Source: Candidatus Polarisedimenticolaceae bacterium
Lineage (GTDB): Bacteria > Acidobacteriota > Polarisedimenticolia > Polarisedimenticolales > DASRJG01
DNA: 54,483 nucleotides
Direction of reading: 5' to 3'
NCBI GenBank assembly: GCA_036376135.1
Contig: DASVAW010000094.1
Coordinates: 1-54,483 of the forward strand
A program made the translations under genes and the position numbers. Positions 18,436-26,313 of this stretch are shown piece by piece (within the stretch, counting starts at the first letter, position 1; every line of letters begins with the position of its first letter). Under the pieces are notes generated by a model. The model did no database searches and was not told the DNA's origin. It was given only the letters and a program-made list of their open reading frames with translations.

Positions 18436-20112
18436 ATGAGCCGCAACGAGACCGAGCGACAGCTGCGCCTGCTGATGATCGTGCGCGTGGTGACCGTCAC
18501 CACGCTGCTGGTCCTGGCGTTCGCGGTCGAGACGGTCGTCAACCCGGGTCCCACCCTCCGGCCGCTGTTCCTGCTGTCGGCGGCCGCGTTCGCGATGGTC
18601 CTCGCGTGGGCCGTCCTCGACCGGTGGTTGTCGGGCCGGCGCGTGTTCGTCTACCTCCAGCTCGTCGGCGACGCGCTCCTGGTGACCGGGCTCGTGGGCA
18701 TCACCGGGGGCATCGACAGCCCGATGTCCTTTCTCTATCTCCTCCCGATCATCGTGGCCGCGATGCTCGAGTACCGGCGAGGCGGGCTGGCGATCGCGAT
18801 GGCGAGCTTCGCCCTCTACTTCGCCACGGTGGTCTTCGTGCGCGGGGGATTCCCCCTCGGAACCCTCGTGGAGACGGCGCCGGTGGTGGCCGGGGGGCGC
18901 GTCTGGTACGTCCTCGCCGTGCACCTGGTCGCCTTCGCGGCCGTCGCGATGCTCGCCTCCTACCTCGCGGACCGCGTTCGCGTCCAGGGTTACGAGCTCG
19001 TCGAGCGGCGCGGGGCGGTCGCCCGGCTCCAGGCGCTCAACGAGAACATCATCGAGTCGATCCACAGCGGCCTGTTGACGACCGATCTGTCGGGGCGGAT
19101 CAACTTCGTCAACCGGGGGGGGACGGAGATCCTGGGCCGCACCGCGGACGCGGTGGAGGGGACGCCCGTCGAGAGCCTCCTCGGTCTCGCCCCGGAGTTC
19201 CTGCACGATGCGCGCCGGCAGCTCGTGGAGCGGCGGCGCTTCCGGTTCGAGACGCACCACGACGCGCCGGGCGGGCGGCGGATGTTCCTCGGGATCGCGG
19301 TGTCGAACCTCATGGACCGCTCCGGCGTCCCCCTGGGGTACATCTTCATCTTCCAGGACCTGACCGAGATCCACGCGCTCGAGCAGGAAGTGCGCCTCAA
19401 GGAGCGCATGGCCGCGCTGGGAGAGATGGCGGCCGGCATGGCGCACGAGCTCCGGAACCCGCTGGCCGCGATCTCGGGCTCGGTGCAGTACCTCAAGGGG
19501 GACCTGAGGCCCAAGGGCGAGACGCTCGAGCTGATGGACATCATCCTTCGGGAGTCGCAGCGCCTCGACCAGGCGATCAAGGACTTCCTCATGTTCGCGC
19601 GGCCGGGCACGTTCAACCCGCAGCCGTGCGACCTCGTGAGGCTGGTCGAGGACAACCTCAAGCTCCTGACCAAGAGCCGGGAGTTCCGGCCGACCCACCG
19701 CATCGACACGCGCTTCGACGCGCCGGAGATCTGGGCGGACGTCGACCAGAACCGCGTGAAGCAGGTGTTCTGGAACCTCGCCACGAACGCGCTCAAGGCG
19801 ATGCCCGGGGGAGGCACGTTCACGGTGGCTCTCGAGACCCGGGGCGCCGAGGAGGTCACCCTCGCCTTCCGCGACGAGGGGATCGGCATGGACGAGAAGA
19901 CCCAGGCCGGCTACTTCCAGCCGTTCCGCAGCTTCTTCGAGGAAGGCACGGGCCTCGGCGCCGCGATCGTGTATCGCCTCGTCGAGGAGCACGGCGGCCG
20001 GATCGCCATCGACAGCACGCCGGGGGCGGGAACCCGCGTGCGCATCGTGTTGCCGCGAAGGCAGGGGGCGTCCGTCACCCCCGCGCCCGCGTCGCAGGGA
20101 GCCGGGAAGTGA
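18436..20112 (+). CDS. pilS: PilS, membrane sensor histidine kinase
   Basis: 558-aa kinase. The N-terminal sixth-to-third is hydrophobic with about six membrane segments (about 14-175), as in PilS kinases. A PAS domain follows (about 195-310, ending YIFIFQDLTEIH), then HisKA with the phosphoacceptor H337 in MAHELRNPLAA, and a HATPase_c domain (VKQVFWNLATNALKAM, DEGIGMDEK, GTGLGAAIVYRLVEEHGG). It phosphorylates PilR; in known systems it senses pilin levels in the membrane. The stop overlaps the pilR start (GTGA). Confidence 0.93.
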   Translation: MSRNETERQLRLLMIVRVVTVTTLLVLAFAVETVVNPGPTLRPLFLLSAAAFAMVLAWAVLDRWLSGRRVFVYLQLVGDALLVTGLVGITGGIDSPMSFLYLLPIIVAAMLEYRRGGLAIAMASFALYFATVVFVRGGFPLGTLVETAPVVAGGRVWYVLAVHLVAFAAVAMLASYLADRVRVQGYELVERRGAVARLQALNENIIESIHSGLLTTDLSGRINFVNRGGTEILGRTADAVEGTPVESLLGLAPEFLHDARRQLVERRRFRFETHHDAPGGRRMFLGIAVSNLMDRSGVPLGYIFIFQDLTEIHALEQEVRLKERMAALGEMAAGMAHELRNPLAAISGSVQYLKGDLRPKGETLELMDIILRESQRLDQAIKDFLMFARPGTFNPQPCDLVRLVEDNLKLLTKSREFRPTHRIDTRFDAPEIWADVDQNRVKQVFWNLATNALKAMPGGGTFTVALETRGAEEVTLAFRDEGIGMDEKTQAGYFQPFRSFFEEGTGLGAAIVYRLVEEHGGRIAIDSTPGAGTRVRIVLPRRQGASVTPAPASQGAGK

Positions 20113-21584
20113 ACAGGATCCTGGTCGTCGAGGACGAGCGCAGCATGCGCGACCTGCTCGCGCTGATGCTCCGCAAGGAAGGCTACGACGTCGAGACCGC
20201 CGAGTCCGGCAAACACGCCCGCGACCGGATCGAGAAGGACGCGGCGTTCGAGCTCGTGGTGACCGACATCTCGATGCCCGGGATGACCGGGCTCGACCTG
20301 CTCCGGTTCTGCCGGCGCAACGCCCCGGAAACCTCGGTGATCCTGATGACCGCCTACGGGTCGAAGGAGACGGCGATCGAGGCGCTCAACGAGGGGGCGG
20401 CCTACTACGTCGAGAAGCCCTTCGATCTCGACGAGATGAAGGTCGTCGTCCGGAAGACCTTCGACCAGAAGCGCCTCGCCCGCGAGAACGCGGACCTCAA
20501 GACGCAGAACCGGGACCTGCGGGCCGAGCTCCAGGGGAAGTACCGCTTCGAGGGGATGGTCGGCCGCTCCGCGAAGATGCGCGCGATCTTCCAGCTGATC
20601 GAGCGCGTGGCCGGCACCGGCAGCACGATCATGATCCAGGGGGAGTCGGGGACCGGCAAGGAGCTCATCGCGCGCGCGATCCACTACAGCTCCGGCCGCG
20701 GCGAGAAGCCCTTCGTCTCCATCAACTGCGGCGCCCTTCCGGACGAGCTGCTCGAGAGCGAGCTGTTCGGTCACATGAAGGGTTCGTTCACGGGGGCGAG
20801 CGCGACCAAGAAGGGTCTGTTCGAGGCCGCCGACGGCGGCACGATCTTCCTCGACGAGATCGGCGAGACCTCCCCCGCGATGCAGATCAAGCTCCTGCGC
20901 GTGCTGCAGGAGCGCAAGATCCGTCGCGTCGGCGGGACCGAGGAGATCGACGTCGACGTCCGCGTGATCACGGCGACGAACCAGGATCTCGAGAAGATGG
21001 TGCGCGAGCGCCGCTTCCGGGAGGATCTCTTCTACCGGATCAACGTGATCCCGATCCGCATGCCCGCCCTCCGCGAGAAGCCGGAGGACATCCCGCCGCT
21101 CGCCGAGCACTTCCTCGAGAAGTACCGGAAGTCGATGGGCAAGAGCCTGCGCTCCGTTTCGGAGGAGGCGATGGAGCTCCTCGAGGCCTACCACTGGCCC
21201 GGAAACGTCCGGGAGCTCGAAAACGTCCTCGAGCGGGCCGTCGCCCTCGAGATGGGGGACGTGATCCAGCCCGACAGCCTTCCCCGGGAGATCCGCGCCG
21301 GGCGGGGGCGTCGCGGGGAGGTGGACGTCGTCCTCCCGGAATCCGGGATCGACCTCGATCGCCACCTGGAGGAGCTGCGCGGCCGCTACATGGCCGAGGC
21401 GCTCGAGCGCTGCAATGGGGTGCAGACCCGGGCGGCGGAGCTGCTCGGCATGACCTTCCGTTCGTTCCGGTACTTCGCCAAGAAGTACGGGCTCAACGTG
21501 CGGGACGCCGGGGCCGGCGCCGAGATCGACGAGACGCTGGACGACCTCGAGGGGGTCGACGCCGGCGCGGGCCCGGAGAACTGA
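20109..21584 (+). CDS. pilR: PilR, NtrC-type sigma-54 activator of pilin transcription
   Basis: 491-aa response regulator. Receiver domain (1-120) with phosphoacceptor D53 in VVTDISMPGM. Sigma-54 AAA+ domain (about 140-375) with Walker A GESGTGKE, the sigma-54 contact loop in the GSFTGA variant of GAFTGA, and Walker B DEIGE. A C-terminal Fis-type helix-turn-helix follows (ALERCNGVQTRAAELLGMTF). GTG start overlapping the pilS stop. Its expected target, a sigma-54 promoter, is found 154 bp downstream in front of the first pilin gene. Confidence 0.95.
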   Translation: MNRILVVEDERSMRDLLALMLRKEGYDVETAESGKHARDRIEKDAAFELVVTDISMPGMTGLDLLRFCRRNAPETSVILMTAYGSKETAIEALNEGAAYYVEKPFDLDEMKVVVRKTFDQKRLARENADLKTQNRDLRAELQGKYRFEGMVGRSAKMRAIFQLIERVAGTGSTIMIQGESGTGKELIARAIHYSSGRGEKPFVSINCGALPDELLESELFGHMKGSFTGASATKKGLFEAADGGTIFLDEIGETSPAMQIKLLRVLQERKIRRVGGTEEIDVDVRVITATNQDLEKMVRERRFREDLFYRINVIPIRMPALREKPEDIPPLAEHFLEKYRKSMGKSLRSVSEEAMELLEAYHWPGNVRELENVLERAVALEMGDVIQPDSLPREIRAGRGRRGEVDVVLPESGIDLDRHLEELRGRYMAEALERCNGVQTRAAELLGMTFRSFRYFAKKYGLNVRDAGAGAEIDETLDDLEGVDAGAGPEN

Positions 21585-21737
21585 CGTGGAGCGTCATCCG
21601 GAAAGCCGGCGACCGACAACGGGGGGAACCCGTACGGCCCGCAGGCGGCCGCCGCTGGGATCGACGGAGCTTGCTGCAGGCATGAAAGATGTTGCAAACA
21701 AACGAGTTACCAATTGAGCCCGGACGCAACGCGGTGC

Positions 21738-21753
21738 TGGCACCGACGTTGCT
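21738..21753 (+). promoter_or_regulatory. Sigma-54 promoter of the major pilin gene
   Basis: TGGCACC-N4-TTGCT with the invariant GG at 21739-21740 and GC at 21751-21752, spaced by exactly 10 bp. It matches the consensus TGGCACG-N4-TTGCW at nearly every position. The transcript would start near 21764, about 25 nt before the ATG. An AT-rich tract at about 21681-21716 upstream is a candidate PilR-binding region. Confidence 0.87.
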
Positions 21754-21788
21754 CCTTCCGGGGCGGACCTGAAAGGAGGCCACTCAAG

Positions 21789-22232
21789 ATGCTGAACCGG
21801 AACCAGAAGGGCTTCACTCTGATCGAGCTGCTGATCGTCGTGGCGATCATCGGCATCATCGCGGCCATCGCGATCCCGAACCTGCTCAACGCGATCGATC
21901 GCGGCAAGCAGAAGCGCACCATGGCCGACCTGCGCTCGATCGGTACCGCCATCGAGTCGTACGCCGTCGACGCCAACTACTACCCGACGGCCACCGACGC
22001 CGCCGGGCTCGAGGCCGTGGTCGAGCCGGTGTACATCAAGTCGATGCCGACCGAGGACGGCTGGGGCTACGCGGTCCAGGTCACCTCGACGACCGTCGCC
22101 TACACCGTGAACTCGTTCGGTAAGGACGGCGCGGGCACGACCTGCACCGCCGGCGTGACGAACTCGTTCAACGACGAGATCTGCTTCTCGGGTGGCTCGT
22201 TCATCCGTTACCCGGACGGCGTCCAGCAGTAA
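21789..22232 (+). CDS. pilA: Type IV pilin, GspG-like (probable major pilin)
   Basis: 147-aa prepilin. A short leader MLNRNQKG is cut by PilD before FTLIELLIVVAIIGIIAAIAIP, leaving Phe1 and the conserved Glu5. The C-terminal globular part resembles the pseudopilin GspG (QKRTMADLRSIGTAIESYAV, then a YTVNSFGKDG turn). A C-terminal pair of cysteines (TTCTAGV... DEICFSGG) probably forms a disulfide loop. AAAGGAGG lies 9 nt before the ATG, and a sigma-54 promoter and PilR lie immediately upstream. It is assigned major pilin because of this strong control and the terminator directly after it. Confidence 0.9.
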   Translation: MLNRNQKGFTLIELLIVVAIIGIIAAIAIPNLLNAIDRGKQKRTMADLRSIGTAIESYAVDANYYPTATDAAGLEAVVEPVYIKSMPTEDGWGYAVQVTSTTVAYTVNSFGKDGAGTTCTAGVTNSFNDEICFSGGSFIRYPDGVQQ

Positions 22233-22246
22233 GGCCTCGTGACGAT

Positions 22247-22280
22247 GCGGCGGCGGGGGGTTACCCCCGCCGCCGCTTTT
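22247..22280 (+). terminator. Terminator/attenuator between the two pilin genes
   Basis: A 13-bp GC stem (22247-22259 with 22264-22276), 4-nt loop and TTTT tail, a classic intrinsic terminator shape. No promoter was recognised between it and the next pilin gene, so downstream genes probably depend on read-through. Confidence 0.78.
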
Positions 22281-22310
22281 CGTCTCGGTGCACCTGAAGC
22301 GAGCGACGCC

Positions 22311-22754
22311 ATGAACAGCTCGACCCCCTCCCGAGGCTTCACCCTCATCGAGCTCCTCATCGTCGTCGCCATCGTGGGCATCCTCGCGGCGATCGCCCTC
22401 CCCGCCCTCCAAGCCGCGATCGACAAGTCCAAGCAACGCGCTACCATGGCGGACATGCGGATCGTCGGCCACGCCGTGGAAGTCTACGGGATCGACCAGG
22501 GGCGTCTTCCCGCGGGCGGTTCCGACTACGCCACGCTCAACGCGCTGCTCGTCCCGTACGCCACGACCGCGCTCCCCCAGCACGACGCGTGGCTCCACGA
22601 GTACGGCTACGACAGCGACGGCCTCCATTCCTACTCCGTCATCTCGTACGGCAAGGACGGGCTGGACGGGGTGGACATCTCCCCCGCGACGCGATTCGAC
22701 TTCGACCGGGACCTGATCCTCTCGGACGGCGTCTTCGTCGCCTCGGTCGAGTGA
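22311..22754 (+). CDS. Second type IV pilin, GspG-like
   Basis: 147-aa prepilin, the same length as the preceding pilin and clearly a paralogue. Leader MNSSTPSRG precedes FTLIELLIVVAIVGILAAIALP. Shared downstream features are KSKQRATMADMRIVGHAVEVY and YSVISYGKDGLDGVDI, the GspG-type calcium-loop region. It lacks the cysteine pair of the first pilin. The ribosome site is weak (GAAGCGAG), and it follows a terminator, both pointing to lower expression. Its stop overlaps the GTG of the O-antigen ligase gene. Confidence 0.88.
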   Translation: MNSSTPSRGFTLIELLIVVAIVGILAAIALPALQAAIDKSKQRATMADMRIVGHAVEVYGIDQGRLPAGGSDYATLNALLVPYATTALPQHDAWLHEYGYDSDGLHSYSVISYGKDGLDGVDISPATRFDFDRDLILSDGVFVASVE

Positions 22755-24412
22755 CCGGGACCGTTCCACCCGCCGCCTCCGCCCCCCCCCGCGCCGCGGG
22801 TTTCCTGCTTCTCGCTCTCCTCTCGCTCGTCGCGCTCCTCCCCCCGGAGGTTCACGGAAGCGCCCTCGCCGGAGCCTGCGCCCTCGTCGTGCTCGCCGCG
22901 CTTCTCGCACCGGCGTCGACGACGCACGCCGCGATCGCGGCCGCCGCGGTCGCGGTGCTCGCCCTCGCCGCCCGTTTCGCCGCCGCCCCCGGGGAGGCGG
23001 TCGAGCCGGCGGCACTTGTCGGCGTGGCGCTCGTCGCGGGACTCGCGAGCTCCCGGCTGAGGCCGAGCCCAGGCGCCGTCGGGGGGGGCTCGGCGGCTCT
23101 CGTCGCCGTGCTCGGGATGCGCGGGCTCGCCGACGTCGCGTGGGGGCTGCGCGCGGCCGCCGAGGCGATCCGGTCCGGCGCGTCGGTCGCCGACACCGAC
23201 GCGGTGCTCAACCGGCTGGAGCAGGGGAGGGCCTACGGTGGCTTCTCGACGCCGGCCGCCCTCGCCGGATTCCTCGTGATGCTGCTTCCCGTCGCCTGCG
23301 TCTGGACCGCCTCCCGAACGGGGCGCATGCGCGCCGCGGGGATCGCGGCGTGCGGGATCGGGCTCGCGGGCGTCGTGGCCACGCGCTCCCTCACCGCGGT
23401 CGCCGCGGCGGGGGGAGCGCTCGCCCTGGCTGCGGTCCGGCGTCGCCTCGGCGCCCGCACGCTCGGGTGGATCCTCGGGGCCGTCGCGTTGCTCGCGCTG
23501 GGCGTCGCACTCGCGCGCCCCGACGGGGTCTTCTCCCTCGGCCGGCAGGACAGTCCGTGGCGGCTTCGCGCCGGGAACGTCCGCGTCGCCCTCGAGATCG
23601 CCCGCGAGCACCCCGGCATGGGCGTCGGTCCCGGCGGCTATGCCGAGGCGTACCCGTCCCATCGACGCGCCGTCGACAACGAGTCGCGCTTCGCGCACGA
23701 CCTGCCCGCGCAGCTGGTCGCGGAGTGGGGCGTCCCGGCGGGCCTCGCGATCGCCGCGGCGTTTTTCGGACTCTTCCTCGGGCCGCTGCTCTCGCGTGCC
23801 GCCCCCTGGCGCGAGCCCGGGGGTGCCGTCGCGCTGGGCCTCGCCGCCTTCGCGATGCACAACCTCGCGGACTTCACCGCGTTCCTCCCCTCGTTCGCGA
23901 TCGCGGCCGCCGTGTTTCGGGGAACCCTGGCCGGCCCTCCGCCCCCCGCCCGCTCCGACCCGTCCCCCGCACCGCGGGCGGCGCTCGCGGCGGTCGCGGT
24001 CGCGGCGGCGTTCGCGGCGGGCCTCTCGGGTCTCGCCCGGGACGCGTTGTTCGAGGCGCGCGAAGCGGCGGCGGCGGGGGAACACGCTCTCGCGGCGCAG
24101 CGCGCGCGGCGAGCCGCCCGGCTCGCGCCCTGGGATTGCGATGCGCGAATGGCCGCGGCGCAGCTCGACGGGCGCGACGGACCGGCGGAGCGGGAGGCGG
24201 CGCTCGGCCATGCGAACGCGGCGGTCGCCGCGTCGCCGGTCCGGGCGTCGGCGCGCGCGGTTCGCGCGGAGCTGCGCGCCGCGCTGGGCGACGTACCCGG
24301 CGCGTGGGGCGATCTCACGACCGCCGCGGCGCTGCACCCGATGCGCGAGGCGTACGCGGTGCGGCGCGACGAGCTCGGTCGCGCCCTCGAAGCGGCGGGA
24401 CAGCGACGATGA
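22751..24412 (+). CDS. O-antigen ligase/polymerase-family membrane protein with soluble C-terminal tail
   Basis: 553-aa multi-pass protein (about 10-12 hydrophobic segments over residues 15-420) of the Wzy_C/O-antigen ligase superfamily, which includes WaaL ligases, Wzy polymerases and the pilin O-glycosyltransferases PglL/TfpO. The periplasmic loop around EHPGMGVGPGGYAEAYPSHR is the family signature region, here with a following FAHDLPAQLVAEWG. After the last helix comes an Ala/Arg-rich, TPR-like soluble region (about 430-553). The GTG start overlaps the pilin stop (GTGA), and its own stop overlaps the next ligase (ATGA). The acceptor cannot be read from sequence. Confidence 0.8.
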   Translation: MTGTVPPAASAPPRAAGFLLLALLSLVALLPPEVHGSALAGACALVVLAALLAPASTTHAAIAAAAVAVLALAARFAAAPGEAVEPAALVGVALVAGLASSRLRPSPGAVGGGSAALVAVLGMRGLADVAWGLRAAAEAIRSGASVADTDAVLNRLEQGRAYGGFSTPAALAGFLVMLLPVACVWTASRTGRMRAAGIAACGIGLAGVVATRSLTAVAAAGGALALAAVRRRLGARTLGWILGAVALLALGVALARPDGVFSLGRQDSPWRLRAGNVRVALEIAREHPGMGVGPGGYAEAYPSHRRAVDNESRFAHDLPAQLVAEWGVPAGLAIAAAFFGLFLGPLLSRAAPWREPGGAVALGLAAFAMHNLADFTAFLPSFAIAAAVFRGTLAGPPPPARSDPSPAPRAALAAVAVAAAFAAGLSGLARDALFEAREAAAAGEHALAAQRARRAARLAPWDCDARMAAAQLDGRDGPAEREAALGHANAAVAASPVRASARAVRAELRAALGDVPGAWGDLTTAAALHPMREAYAVRRDELGRALEAAGQRR

Positions 24413-26313
24413 GCGTGGCGTTCGCGCTGCTCTCCGCGCTGCTTCTGGTCGCCACGCTCGGCGAGGGGGGCTCCGTTCCGGACGTCCTGCTCGCGGTGCA
24501 CCTTCTCGCGCTTCTGGCGGCCGCCGCCGCCTGGCTCGGCGCGGGAGGCGGTGCCTTCCGCGCGGGCGGCCCGCTGCGGATCGCGCTCGCGGCGTTCGCG
24601 GCGCTCGCCCTCGCCGGAGCCGCCGCCGCGCCGTACGCATACGCGGCGCTTCTGACCCTCGTCGAGGTCGCGGTCGTCGCCCTCGTCGCGTTCGCCGCGT
24701 GCCGGTCGGGCCCGGCTTTGCCCGGACGGCTCGCGCCGATCCTCGCGGTGGCGATCCTCGTGCACGCGGTCGTCGCGGCCGTGCAGCGCGTGGGCGGGTG
24801 GCAGACCCGTCCGGCGTCGACCTTCCTGAATCCGAACCACCTGGCCGCCTGGACCGTCGCCGCCGGATTCGTCGTCGCCGGAAGGCTCGCGGCGGGACGT
24901 CGGGACCGGTTCTTCCCCCTCGGCGCGGCGGCGCTCGTCGCGGGGGCGGCCGCGTTCGTGCTCCTGGGCTCGCGGGGCGCCGCCCTCGGGGCGCTCGCGG
25001 GGGCCGCGGTCTGCTCCGCGCTCGTGTGGCCGGCGCTCGCCCCGAAGGCGCGCCGCGCCGCGCTCGCGGCGACGCTGGCCGCCGCGGCGTTGGGGGCCGC
25101 AGGGGTCGCCTGGCGGTTCCGGACCGCCGCCGACCCGTTCGCCTTCCAGCGGGTGGACATCTGGCGCGCCTCGCTGTCGGCGGGGCTCGAGCATCCGTGG
25201 CTCGGGCTCGGGCCGGGCCAGTTCAAACACGAGTCGCGTCGATTCAACTTCCCCCTCGAGGACGGCACGCTGCGCTTCGCGCGTCATTTCGCATCGACGG
25301 ACTCGGACGCGATCCGCGTGGCGGTCGAATTCGGACTCCCCGCCGCCCTCGTCGCGCTCGTCGGCGCGGGGCTGGTGGCGGCGACGGTCGTGCGGCGCCG
25401 TCGCGAGGGAAGCCTCGACCCGGCGTCGGCCGGGGCGTGCGCGGCGATCGCGGCGCTGTTCGCCCAGAGCCTCGTGGACAACCTCGCCTCGCGCCCGGCC
25501 GTCGCGCTGCTCGCCGCGGCCCTGGTGGGATCGGTCGTCGCGGTCCCTTCGGACACGGTCTGCGCTCCCGCGCGGAGGACGAGGTGGGGGGTCGTCCTGG
25601 CGGTCCTCCTGGTGTGGGGGGCGGCCGACCTCGCGCCGTGGCTTTCGTGGCGGGCGCGAAGCGATCCGGCCCGCGCGCTCGCGTGGAACCCGCACGATCC
25701 CCAGCTCCACCTGCGCGCGGCGGAGGCGCTCGCGGCCCGTGCTCCCGCGTGGAGCGCGCAGGACTTCGCGCGCGCCGCCGAAGCGGCCCAGGAGGCGGTG
25801 CGCCTGAGCCCGCGCGATCCCCGTTACCTCGGGGCCCTCGCGGGGATCGAGGCGACCGCGTGCCGCACCTTGTTCCCGTTCGCGGCGTACCGCGACCGCG
25901 TGGGTGCGAGGTACGCCGCCGCACTGGCGTTGAGCCCTCACGACCCGGCGATCGCGCTCGAGGCCTCGCTGTTCCTCCAGGCGTCGGGGGACGCCGCCGG
26001 GGCGATCCGCTTCGCGCGGGCGGCGGTGGCGATCGAGCCGCGCGCCGCCGTCCCCCGTCTTGCGCTCGCGGAGGCCCTCGAAGCGTCGGGGGACCGGACG
26101 GGCGCGGCCTCGGAGCTCGAGCGGGCGGTCGCGCTCGAGCGCGCGGGGGCCGCCGTCGCCGGGACGAGCGGCTACCACGCGAGGTTGTTGCGCCTGCCTT
26201 CCGGGCGCGTCACCCGACTCTTGCGGCTGCTCTCAGACCCGATGGGACTCGCGCCAGGACTCGAGCATCAGGACGTCCCACAGGTAGTAGTGCCAGTTCC
26301 GCCTGCCGGATAG
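24409..26313 (+). CDS. Second O-antigen ligase-family membrane protein with TPR tail
   Basis: 634-aa paralogue of the preceding gene. About 10-12 membrane segments (to about residue 415) include the Wzy_C motifs ASTFLNPNHLAAW and SAGLEHPWLGLGPGQFKHES. A C-terminal TPR-like region (about 425-605) follows with repeats such as AAEAAQEAVRLSPRDPRY and ARYAAALALSPHDP. The Wzy_C-plus-TPR architecture is known from polysaccharide loci, but two such proteins coupled to a pilin is unusual. Its last 27 codons overlap the 3' end of the convergent asparagine synthetase gene by 81 bp; the C-terminal 25 residues look non-conserved. Confidence 0.8.
   Translation: MSVAFALLSALLLVATLGEGGSVPDVLLAVHLLALLAAAAAWLGAGGGAFRAGGPLRIALAAFAALALAGAAAAPYAYAALLTLVEVAVVALVAFAACRSGPALPGRLAPILAVAILVHAVVAAVQRVGGWQTRPASTFLNPNHLAAWTVAAGFVVAGRLAAGRRDRFFPLGAAALVAGAAAFVLLGSRGAALGALAGAAVCSALVWPALAPKARRAALAATLAAAALGAAGVAWRFRTAADPFAFQRVDIWRASLSAGLEHPWLGLGPGQFKHESRRFNFPLEDGTLRFARHFASTDSDAIRVAVEFGLPAALVALVGAGLVAATVVRRRREGSLDPASAGACAAIAALFAQSLVDNLASRPAVALLAAALVGSVVAVPSDTVCAPARRTRWGVVLAVLLVWGAADLAPWLSWRARSDPARALAWNPHDPQLHLRAAEALAARAPAWSAQDFARAAEAAQEAVRLSPRDPRYLGALAGIEATACRTLFPFAAYRDRVGARYAAALALSPHDPAIALEASLFLQASGDAAGAIRFARAAVAIEPRAAVPRLALAEALEASGDRTGAASELERAVALERAGAAVAGTSGYHARLLRLPSGRVTRLLRLLSDPMGLAPGLEHQDVPQVVVPVPPAG

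Noticed and set aside
16960-19992. A 1010-codon open frame on the minus strand opposite pilC-pilS
   Set aside because: Antisense shadow of strongly conserved genes in GC-rich DNA. Its protein is dominated by Arg, Asp, Leu and Glu with no recognisable motif. The same applies to the long minus-strand frames at 34911-37931 and 45928-48915 and the plus-strand frame at 23640-27077.
21690-21737. Possible c-di-GMP (GEMM) riboswitch upstream of pilA, suggested by TTGCAAAC and GGACGCAACGC
   Set aside because: The two motifs resemble the GEMM loops only partly, the pairing helices are missing, and the segment lies upstream of the sigma-54 transcript start, so it would not be in the pilA RNA.
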